Shown here in pieces: positions 48,213 through 55,185 of a DNA stretch of 64,000 nucleotides. A program made the translations under genes and the position numbers. Where the stretch lies: the NCBI GenBank assembly GCA_963790545.1, contig CAWBPA010000015.1:44915-108914 (forward strand), read 5' to 3'. The stretch's first letter is position 1. Every line of letters starts with the position of its first letter. The DNA is from DATBJG01 sp963790545 (GTDB lineage: Bacteria > Acidobacteriota > Vicinamibacteria > Vicinamibacterales > JAMQPK01). The notes under the pieces are model-generated. The model did no database searches and was not told where the DNA came from. It saw only the letters and a program-made list of their open reading frames with translations.

Positions 48213-48803
48213 CTAACGGGCCTCGTCAATCGCAAACTTTGCTTCGAGCGCCTCGACGTCGGCGCGTAGAGCCTTAAGCTCAGATGCCGAGACGCCCCGC
48301 TCCTCGAGCCGCGCCAGCCTCGCGCGAAGACTCGCAGTCGCACCTGCGGGTTCGGGCGCGAGCCCGGGATACTCGTCCTTGTGTGCGTCAGCGTCCGGAT
48401 GCGTATCGGTTCCGTAGGCCATTTTGTAAAAGACCGGCTTCGAGTACGCCCAGAGCCAGGCAAACGGCCAGAGCAGTCCTCCGAACACAAGCGACAGCAG
48501 GCACAACGTCCGGATAGCCTCGAACTGCGGATGGTGCCGTTTGTGAGCAATCTTCTCCGGGAGGACGTGCACCATCCAGAACAGAACGATCAGTACGATG
48601 GGGACGAAAAACAGGATGAAGATGGCCAGGAATGAGGCCAGCTTGTCCTCCACCTCGGGAGACATCAACGAGGCGTGCGCGCTTCGAGGTATTGCCAGCG
48701 AGAGAACCACCACGGCAAGTCCGCCAAGCACGCGAGTGGCGGTCCCGGGCTTCGCGCGACTGGTTCGCGTCACAGCGCCTCCAACATGGTGATGACCTGA
48801 CAA
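48213..48803 (-). CDS. DUF3302 inner-membrane protein (YiaW-like)
   Basis: 196 residues. A signal/TM segment (VLGGLAVVVLSLAIPRSAHA) is followed by two TM helices (ASFLAIFILFFVPIVLIVLF, LCLLSLVFGGLLWPFAWLWA) and a cytoplasmic coiled-coil tail (RARLARLEERGVSASELKAL). The DUF3302 core includes LPEKIAHKRHHPQFEAIRTL. It is the first gene of the three-gene export unit; a near-consensus -24/-12 promoter candidate is 55-70 bases upstream. Confidence 0.85.
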   Translation of the reverse strand: MSGHHHVGGAVTRTSRAKPGTATRVLGGLAVVVLSLAIPRSAHASLMSPEVEDKLASFLAIFILFFVPIVLIVLFWMVHVLPEKIAHKRHHPQFEAIRTLCLLSLVFGGLLWPFAWLWAYSKPVFYKMAYGTDTHPDADAHKDEYPGLAPEPAGATASLRARLARLEERGVSASELKALRADVEALEAKFAIDEAR

Positions 48804-49104
48804 TCCGACCTGGACCCAACGATCAACACGGTGTAGACCTTGGCTGCTGTCGTCAAGAGCACTCGGCGTGCCAGGACGGGCCGGACGTGTGGGATTGGAC
48901 TAACCCATTGATTTAACTAAATTTGAATCCTGGTGGTGTTAGGGGTATCTTATTCGCCCCAGCCTCCGGTATTTCGGAAGCCCTCCGACACATCGGAGGA
49001 TGGTTGGATTCCCCGGAGTTGCCCGGCAACCGTGTGGCTTGGCGACCGTGTTCGCGGTCGGTTGTCGCCGTCTTGAAAGAACGAACTCCAGATCCCCGGA
49101 ACCT
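48804..49104. other. Divergent control region between the export operon and a sigma-54 activator
   Basis: 301 bases. Besides the sigma-54 promoter candidate it has a 7-bp hairpin (CCTCCGA / TCGGAGG, 48982-48999) in what would be the leader of the activator gene at 49105. No gene seen. Confidence 0.5.
48858..48873 (-). promoter_or_regulatory. Candidate sigma-54 promoter of the DUF3302-HlyD-NodT operon
   Basis: Minus-strand TGGCACG-CCGA-GTGCT matches TGGCACG-N4-TTGCW at 11 of 12 positions, with GG at 48872-48871 and GC at 48860-48859. The predicted leader is about 45 bases. This is the best RpoN site in the window. Confidence 0.6.
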
Positions 49105-51097
49105 ATGGACCGGAAGACCGGACACGCCCGTTTGAGCGACGAGTTGACGCGGCTGGATGCCACGTCCGAAGCCGTTTTGCGCCTCGCCATCGAGTCGGCA
49201 CCAAACGGAGTGCTGATCGTCGCTGTTGACGGAAGGATTGTTCTCGTCAACCAGCAGCTCGAACGGGACTTTGGTTATGTTCGAGAAGAACTCATCGGAC
49301 AGGTCGTGGACAGCCTGCTGCCCGAGGCCCAGCGGGCGGCGCACGTCGTACACCGTCACGCGTTCATGCTGGATGCGACGGAACGCCCTATGGGGGTCGG
49401 GCGCCCGCTGTTCGGTCGTCGTCGCGACGGCTCGGAATTTCCGGTAGAGATTGGACTCAATCCGATCGAAACCGAGCGGGGCGTATTCGTCGTGGCGTCC
49501 GTCGTAGATATTTCCGCGCGCGTCGAGCTCGAGCAGGTGAACCGCGCTGCGCTCGGGGAAGAGCTCGACTTCCAGCGCCTCGTCGCAGAGTTGTCGGTCC
49601 AGTTCATCAACCTGCCAGCCGACCAGATCGATGAGGCGATCTCCACTGCCCTCCGTCGAATTGGTGAAGCGCTCCAGCTCGATCGCTGCACTTTCTTCCG
49701 GGTTTTGCCAGATGGGGCGTTGGCCGATCCGGTGGGGTGGGTGCGGCCTGGGTTCCCCTCCACGGCGGCACCAGTTGCCGCCGCTGACCGTTTTCCCTGG
49801 ACCCTCGAAACCTTGCGTTCCGGTCAAGTGCTCAGCTTCTCCGTCGCGGACGACATCCCCAACCCGATAGACCGGGAGAGTTTCCGCTCGCTGGGCATTC
49901 GGTCGTCGCTTGCGGTGCCGCTCTCGGTGGCTGGCCGGATTCGTGGGCGCCGTAGGCTTCAACACGTTGCGAGAGGAACGTCGCTGGCCTCCCGAGGAGG
50001 TACACCGGCTGCGCGCGTTCGCCACAGTGTTCGCCAATGTCCTGGCGCGACGCGAGAGCGACGAAGCCCTGCATCAAGCGTTCGAGGAAGTGAAGCGGCT
50101 GCGCGACCAGCTGCAGGCCGAAAACGTGTACCTCCGAACGGAAGTACGCGAACGGGCAGGGACCGCCGGTGCCGTTATTGGGCGAAGCGAGGCGGTGCGC
50201 CGTGTCCTGACCCAGATCGAGCAGGTGGCGGCCACCAATTCGACCGTCCTGTTGCTCGGGGAGACCGGGACCGGCAAAGAGCTGTTCGCCACGCAGATTC
50301 ACCAGTTGAGCGCTCGGCGAGCCCGCGCCATGGTGCGCGTGAACTGCTCGGCGATTCCCGCCACGCTCATGGAGAGCGAGTTGTTCGGCCGCGAGAAAGG
50401 GGCCTTCACGGGGGCACTCGCCCGGCAGATTGGGCGCTTTGAGCTGGCCGACCATTCGACGATCTTTCTCGACGAGATTGGCGACCTGCCGCTGGACATT
50501 CAGGTCAAGCTGCTGCGCGTGCTCGAGGAGCGGCAGATCGAGCGGCTGGGGAGCCCGAAGCCGATTGGGGTGGATACGCGGATCGTGGCGGCGACCCACC
50601 GGAACCTCGTGCAGCGGATTGCCGAGGGAGCGTTCCGGGAGGACCTGTACTACCGGCTCAACGTGTTTCCGATCGAGGTGCCGCCGCTGCGGGAGCGCGG
50701 CGAAGACATCCCGTTGCTGGTCTGGCGGTTTGTGGAGGAGTTCTCAAAGGCGTTTGGCAAACCGATCGACGCAATTCCGCCGGAGAACATGGCCGCGCTC
50801 CAGCACTACGGCTGGCCGGGCAACATCCGCGAGCTACGGAATGTCGTGGAACGCGCCATGATAGTCACGACGGGCCGCAGGCTGATCATCCCCGTACCGG
50901 CCACGACAACCGTGCAATCCCGGCCGAGCAGCGACAAGCTGACGGACGTCGAGACGGGACATATTCGGGGCGTGCTCGAGAGCACCGGCTGGCGAATTCG
51001 TGGCGCAGGGGGGGCAGCCGAGCGACTCGGGCTCCGACCCACCACCCTCGAAACACGCCTGGCTAAGCTGGGACTTCGACGCCCAAAGTCATCGTAG
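49105..51097 (+). CDS. PAS-GAF sigma-54-dependent activator (one frameshift near 49940)
   Basis: About 663 residues after correction, the same length and order as the activator at 32449: PAS (SAPNGVLIVAVDGRIVLVNQ), GAF-like (~145-305), coiled coil, AAA+ with LLLGETGTGKE, canonical EKGAFTGA and TIFLDEIGDLPLDIQ, then a Fis-type HTH (GGAAERLGLRPTTLETRLAK). One extra base in GGCCGGATTCG splits VAG and FVGAVGFNTL. Bases 50180-50857 match 51361-52038 at all but eight positions. It is divergent from the export operon with the sigma-54 promoter and is a likely regulator of it. Confidence 0.87.
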
Positions 51098-51231
51098 GAA
51101 GTCCGCTCGACGCCCTGGAAAGCACGCCGGACATCGCGAAATTCCCGCCTGGTTTTGGACATCCACCTCCATCCCACGCTCTAGCGTGACCTCGGGGGAC
51201 CGAGCGCCCGCAGAATGCTTGTTCCCAGGTC

Positions 51232-51258
51232 CCTGTACGGTACGGTACAGGAATTGCC
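51232..51258 (+). promoter_or_regulatory. Palindrome overlapping a candidate sigma-54 promoter, upstream of the sensor-less activator
   Basis: CCTGTAC (51232-51238) and GTACAGG (51245-51251) form an inverted repeat. Overlapping it, CGGTACA-GGAA-TTGCC gives GG at 51244-51245 and GC at 51256-51257 with 10-base spacing. Transcription would start near 51269, leaving a 35-base leader with a strong GGAGGAG site. The arrangement suggests control at the promoter itself; auto-regulation is a guess. Confidence 0.45.
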
Positions 51259-51303
51259 CCTCGGATGTCGGCCGGTCACCCCCAGCGATGGGAGGAGGAG
51301 CGC

Positions 51304-52290
51304 ATGGAACCGAGATTTCCCGACACCGACCTTGGCGAAAGTGGTCCCAGCCTCGTCGTGGGGCGAAGCGAGGCGGTGCGCCGTGTCCTGACCCAGATCG
51401 AGCAGGTGGCGGCCACCAATTCGACCGTCCTGTTGCTCGGGGAGACCGGAACCGGCAAAGAGCTGTTCGCCACGCAGATTCACCAGTTGAGCGCTCGGCG
51501 AGCCCGCGCCATGGTGCGCGTGAACTGCTCGGCGATTCCCGCCACGCTCATGGAGAGCGAGTTGTTCGGCCGCGAGAAAGGGGCCTTCACGGGGGCACTC
51601 GCCCGGCAGATTGGGCGCTTTGAGCTGGCCGACCATTCGACGATCTTTCTCGACGAGATTGGCGACCTGCCGCTGGACATTCAGGTCAAGCTGCTGCGCG
51701 TGCTCGAGGAGCGGCAGATCGAGCGGCTGGGGAGCCCGAGGCCGATTGGGGTGGATACGCGGATCGTGGCGGCAACCCACCGGAACCTCATGCAGCGGAT
51801 TGCCGAGGGAGCGTTCCGGGAGGACCTGTACTACCGGCTCAACGTGTTTCCGATCGAGGTGCCGCCGCTCCGGGAGCGCGGCGAAGACATCCCGTTGCTG
51901 GTCTGGCGGTTTGTGGAGGAGTTCTCAAAGGCGTTTGGCAAACCGATCGACGCGATTCCGCCGGAGAACATGGCCGCGCTCCAGCACTACGGCTGGCCGG
52001 GCAACATCCGCGAGCTCCGGAATGTTGTGGAACGCGCCGTGATCCTCGCGGCGGGCCCGCGGCTGACGATTCCGGTGCCCGTCACAGCATCGACGGGTTC
52101 TGGGCGACGCAGTGAAAAGCTGGTCGACGTGCAAACGCAGCATATCCGCAGGGTGCTCGAGAGCGTTGGCTGGCGGATTCGGGGACTGGGTGGCGCGGCG
52201 GACCGGCTCGGGCTTCAGCCCACCACGCTCGAAACGCGCATGACCAAACTGGGACTTCGGCGTCCGATGCCGGCACCGACGAGCGCGTAG
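51304..52290 (+). CDS. Sensor-less sigma-54 activator (PspF-like architecture)
   Basis: 328 residues from the ATG at 51304, chosen for its GGAGGAG ribosome-binding site. Only ~20 residues precede the AAA+ domain (VVGRSEAVRRVLTQIEQVAA, LLLGETGTGKE, EKGAFTGA, TIFLDEIGDLPLDIQ, WPGNIRELRNVVERA), and a Fis-type HTH follows (GGAADRLGLQPTTLETRMTK). Like PspF it has no regulatory domain, so it would be always active unless a partner restrains it. The AAA+ cassette is nearly identical in DNA to that of the upstream gene, while the N-terminus, linker and HTH differ. Confidence 0.9.
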   Translation: MEPRFPDTDLGESGPSLVVGRSEAVRRVLTQIEQVAATNSTVLLLGETGTGKELFATQIHQLSARRARAMVRVNCSAIPATLMESELFGREKGAFTGALARQIGRFELADHSTIFLDEIGDLPLDIQVKLLRVLEERQIERLGSPRPIGVDTRIVAATHRNLMQRIAEGAFREDLYYRLNVFPIEVPPLRERGEDIPLLVWRFVEEFSKAFGKPIDAIPPENMAALQHYGWPGNIRELRNVVERAVILAAGPRLTIPVPVTASTGSGRRSEKLVDVQTQHIRRVLESVGWRIRGLGGAADRLGLQPTTLETRMTKLGLRRPMPAPTSA

Positions 52291-52321
52291 GTCGCTGCCT
52301 TCACGGCGGTCAAGCGACACG

Positions 52322-53125
52322 TCACGGTTGAATATTCACGGCCGCATTCAATTGAAACTGAAGTCGCGTTTCGGCCGGCAGTTGGAGGTGCTCCTCGCCG
52401 CTCGCCGCGACCACGGCGCCCGTTGCGCCGCCAACGGCTGCGCCGATCGCCGCGCCTGAACCGCCTCCCGCAATACCACCAACGATGGCGCCCAGTCCTG
52501 CCCCGCCACCGACCTTGCGAGCGGTGCGTTTGCCTTCACCTTTGCCTTTTTCCTGAACGTAGGCGCTGGTGACCTGGTACACCCGGCCTCCAAATCCAAT
52601 GGAGTTCAGCTTCAACGAGATTTTGTCGCTGCCTTTGGTCTTTCCAGACTGCTCGACGTGGACGGCCTGCAGGACCGCTGACGCGTTGCGTGGAATGACG
52701 GTCGACCCACCGATCATCACCGGATCGTCCACGATGGCCTTGAATGTCATGCCGGCCTGCGACGTGTCCACATCGATGGCTTGTGTCAGGCGGACGTTGA
52801 CGGTGGTACCGGCCGGGACGGTCACCGGCTTAGGCGCCGCGGCAGGGGCTGGGTTGGCCGGCGCCGCAGCAGGGGCTGGTTTGGCCGGCGCCGCGGCAGG
52901 GGCTGGCTTTCGCGCCGAGAACTCGACAGCAACTGCATCCTCGATGGCAACCTGGGAAACCTGCCCGTTGTCGAGCAGCACTCGGACAGCTTTGCTGTCG
53001 GCCCCAATGAAGGTTCCTTCAATCGTCTTGCCCGATCGCAGTCGAACCCGGTCCGCCGAAAGCGATACGCCGGCTGCCAGCACGAGCCCCGCGGTTATCC
53101 AGTGAATGCTTCGATTGGTCGGCAT
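52322..53125 (-). CDS. Secreted glycine-zipper protein with LSm-like N-terminus
   Basis: 267 residues. A signal peptide (WITAGLVLAAGVSLSA) is followed by an LSm-like stretch (DRVRLRSGKTIEGTFIGADS), a linker of three APAAAPA-type repeats, a beta-rich domain (VPAGTTVNVRLTQAIDVDTS) and a glycine zipper (GLGAIVGGIAGGGSGAAIGA). Glycine zippers insert in or span membranes in envelope proteins. Family not named. It is third in a minus-strand series with the genes starting at 54329 and 53719. Confidence 0.75.
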   Translation of the reverse strand: MPTNRSIHWITAGLVLAAGVSLSADRVRLRSGKTIEGTFIGADSKAVRVLLDNGQVSQVAIEDAVAVEFSARKPAPAAAPAKPAPAAAPANPAPAAAPKPVTVPAGTTVNVRLTQAIDVDTSQAGMTFKAIVDDPVMIGGSTVIPRNASAVLQAVHVEQSGKTKGSDKISLKLNSIGFGGRVYQVTSAYVQEKGKGEGKRTARKVGGGAGLGAIVGGIAGGGSGAAIGAAVGGATGAVVAASGEEHLQLPAETRLQFQLNAAVNIQP

Positions 53126-53136
53126 ATTGTCTTTAA

Positions 53137-53178
53137 CCCTTGCCCTTTGACCTTTGACCTTTGACCCTTGACCTTACT
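53137..53178 (+). repeat. Six heptamer-phased repeats (CCTTTGA type)
   Basis: CCCTTGC, three CCTTTGA, CCCTTGA and CCTTACT at exact 7-base spacing fill the gap between the genes starting at 53125 and ending at 53174; the last unit enters the stop region. Confidence 0.7.
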
Positions 53179-53719
53179 TGGCCGCTATGGGAAGCGAAGC
53201 CGAGATCTGGAGATCGATGACCAACTGCAACTGGTGCTCGACCTGAAGGAAGCGCAGCGCGGTCTGCGGCGACAGAACCTTCTTGACCCGCTCGTAACAC
53301 TTGGCCTTGACGGCTTGGCGCCGAGACTCGAGGTCCAGCGCCCTGGTGGCCAGCTTGTCCGCAATAGCGTCGTTCATTTTGTCGAAGTTGTTCGCATACT
53401 CCTCGATCAACGACACGCGCTCGTCGCCAAGCTTGGCCATCTCGAGGTCGTATTCGCGATAGACCGGCCAGAATGCCGCATCTTCGGCCTCCGTAAAGCC
53501 CATGACCTCGGTGATGATGGCGACCTTTTGCGTCCGGACGTCGCTGCGCAGAAGCTCGGCATACGCATGAAGATTGAGCGTCTGCACCTCCTCCTGCGTC
53601 GGCGGAGGGGGCTGCTTGACGGCCTGGGAAGTTGGTTTGCTGGACTGCGGGCCTTCCGCTTGCACTGCCCCAACGCCCGCGGTCAGCAGCACGAGCACGA
53701 CCATCGTTGTTCGAACCAC
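53174..53719 (-). CDS. Small secreted helical protein
   Basis: 181 residues. A signal peptide (MVVLVLLTAGVGAVQAEGPQ) is followed by a Pro/Gln-rich stretch and a helical body (VAIITEVMGFTEAEDAAFWP, REYDLEMAKLGDERVSLIEE, VLSPQTALRFLQVEHQLQLV). The layout resembles Spy/CpxP-like periplasmic helical proteins, though no LTxxQ motif is exact. Function unknown; an envelope-stress role is possible from context. Confidence 0.7.
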   Translation of the reverse strand: MVRTTMVVLVLLTAGVGAVQAEGPQSSKPTSQAVKQPPPPTQEEVQTLNLHAYAELLRSDVRTQKVAIITEVMGFTEAEDAAFWPVYREYDLEMAKLGDERVSLIEEYANNFDKMNDAIADKLATRALDLESRRQAVKAKCYERVKKVLSPQTALRFLQVEHQLQLVIDLQISASLPIAAK

Positions 53720-53732
53720 AGTGACGCTCCTA

Positions 53733-53774
53733 CAGTTCTCAGTTTTCAGTTTTCAGTTTTCAGTTTTCAGTTTT
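53733..53774 (+). repeat. Six heptamer-phased repeats (CAGTTTT type)
   Basis: CAGTTCT followed by five CAGTTTT units at exact 7-base spacing; the run ends at the stop codon of the DUF4136 gene and begins 13 bases from the start of the downstream gene, so it fills the intercistronic gap. Confidence 0.8.
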
Positions 53775-54329
53775 CTACGTCTTCTGCTTCGGCGGATAGT
53801 TCTTGAAGATCTTCTTCACAGCTTCGGTAATGCTCTTGTCGCGCTTCTCAGGGCTCGCCTGCGTGTTGACTTCCTTGACGCCCATTCCACGCCAGGCAAG
53901 CTGCCCTTTCTTGGCGTCGGCCATGTCAATCACGAGGGTGCCGACGAGGATGTTGCGAACCGTGGTACTGGTCGTGGTCGGGCCCCAGCCGCCGCCCCAG
54001 CCCCAACCGTAAGGGCCGTAGCCGCCGCCATAGCCGCTGCTGAAGGTTGAAATATCCTTCTCCTTGTCGAACGCCACGTGGTAAACGACAAAGAGATCGG
54101 GACTCGATTCCGACTTCGTCAGGCCTTTGGCGCCCAGCTCCGTGTCAATCGCTGCAACAATGCGGTCGTCGATTAGAGGCTGCCCGACTTTTGTCCCATC
54201 CTTCATTGCGTAGGTTTTGAACGCAATAAAGTTGGCGGCCTTATCGAAGTCGTAACTGACCTTCTGAGCAATGGCCAGCACGGGAACCAGGATGAGAGCG
54301 AGCACTGCGATGACGAGTTTCTTCCGCAT
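53775..54329 (-). CDS. DUF4136-domain exported protein
   Basis: 184 residues. A signal peptide (LVIAVLALILVPVLAIAQ) precedes the DUF4136 core: VSYDFDKAANFIAFKTYAMK, PLIDDRIVAAIDTELGAKGL, SPDLFVVYHVAFDKEKDI, a Gly/Tyr/Trp-rich loop, and NILVGTLVIDMADAKKGQLA with WRGMG. The family is exported, possibly surface associated, function unknown. AAGGAGG precedes the ATG. A family-B repeat lies immediately upstream. Confidence 0.88.
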   Translation of the reverse strand: MRKKLVIAVLALILVPVLAIAQKVSYDFDKAANFIAFKTYAMKDGTKVGQPLIDDRIVAAIDTELGAKGLTKSESSPDLFVVYHVAFDKEKDISTFSSGYGGGYGPYGWGWGGGWGPTTTSTTVRNILVGTLVIDMADAKKGQLAWRGMGVKEVNTQASPEKRDKSITEAVKKIFKNYPPKQKT

Positions 54330-54345
54330 GAGTCCTCCTTATTAA

Positions 54346-54403
54346 TGTTGTCGCGGGGGCCCCACCCCCGCGACCTGTACCTCGCGGCTTTGCCGCTCGG
54401 CTT
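54346..54403 (+). repeat. Family-B repeat copy
   Basis: TGTTGTCGCGGGGGCCCC is followed by ACCCCCGCGACCTGTACC and CGCGGCTTTGCCGCTCGG, almost the same as 18364-18420. Its first 25 bases form a hairpin. It begins 17 bases upstream of the DUF4136 start codon. Confidence 0.75.
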
Positions 54404-54649
54404 TGGTTTTGGCGTAGGTGGCCACCCACTCTCCGGCTTGTCTGGTGCGATGTGCAATTGTCAAGCCGGTCTCCGTGCCGTTTTGGGCCCGCAACAGACG
54501 TCAGACAGCTGTCGCGCCATCCGGCATTTCGGAGGGACTCCGGTAGACTGGGGGGACTGCGCATGACCGCCAGGTCAGTGGCTCGTCGTTGATCTCAGTC
54601 AGCCGGTCCAGACTCGCCAGTTCGGGGCGTGACCCACGCATCGCTGAGC

Positions 54650-54665
54650 CGGCACGTTCCCTGCT
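54650..54665 (+). promoter_or_regulatory. Candidate sigma-54 promoter upstream of the SpoIIAA-like gene
   Basis: CGGCACG-TTCC-CTGCT: GG at 54651-54652 and GC at 54663-54664, with a perfect GGCACG core and two mismatches overall. The leader to the ATG at 54773 would be about 97 bases; the large surface-protein gene at 55186 could share the transcript. Confidence 0.5.
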
Positions 54666-54772
54666 TTGCAAAAAGTGAGGCGCACGCACGATTTCTATGT
54701 ACGATCGTCGGGCGTAGGCCAGCCGACGGCAGCCGTGAATCCCCGGGCAATCGAAGTCGACGAAGGCCGACC

Positions 54773-55144
54773 ATGCCAATCGCGCTGCACCACGAGGGAG
54801 ATAACGTCTACCGCCTGGATGTTCGCGGAACCTTGCGGAAGCCGGATCTCGATCGATGTCAGGACGTGCTGGCCGGCGAGATCGGCCGCATCGGTCCGGT
54901 GAGGCTGCTGTTCGTTCTCGACGGGTTTGAGGGATGGGAGCCGCACGCAGACTGGAACGACCTGACGTTCTACGTGAAGCACGGCGAGAGCATCGAGCGG
55001 ATTGCGATTGTCGGACACGAACGATGGCGCAGTGAAGCGCTGATGTTCGCGGCGGCGGACTTGCGAAGAGCCCCGGTTGAGTTCTTCCCCGAGGAGGGCG
55101 CCGCCAATGCGCGCGCCTGGCTGTCGGTCGATCGCACGAAATGA
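54773..55144 (+). CDS. SpoIIAA-like (STAS-fold) protein
   Basis: 123 residues. The sequence MPIALHHEGDNVYRLDVRGT, a central VRLLFVLDGFEGWEPHADWN and ERIAIVGHERWRSEALMFAA with AANARAWLS match the SpoIIAA-like family of small proteins, structurally related to STAS domains. They are single-domain cytosolic proteins of unclear function, sometimes linked to membrane or lipid binding. The gene is 41 bases from the surface protein downstream. Confidence 0.8.
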   Translation: MPIALHHEGDNVYRLDVRGTLRKPDLDRCQDVLAGEIGRIGPVRLLFVLDGFEGWEPHADWNDLTFYVKHGESIERIAIVGHERWRSEALMFAAADLRRAPVEFFPEEGAANARAWLSVDRTK

Positions 55145-55185
55145 GTGCACTCAAGCAGGCGGGTTAGAGGAAAGGATTGAGCGTC

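Larger units (their letters stand above)
54330..54772. other. Divergent intergenic region with repeat and promoter candidate
   Basis: 443 bases containing the family-B repeat, the CATTTCGGAGGGAC motif at 54525-54539 (also near 21380) and a sigma-54 promoter candidate at 54650-54665. I see no gene; an in-frame extension of the 54773 gene to 54629 has no protein-like features. Confidence 0.5.

Noticed and set aside
50180..52038. The repeated AAA+ block as an assembly duplication
   Set aside because: The copies differ at eight positions and have different flanks and different N- and C-termini, so a mis-assembly copy is unlikely.
53733..53774. Heptamer runs as CRISPR arrays
   Set aside because: No spacers; the units are contiguous 7-base repeats.
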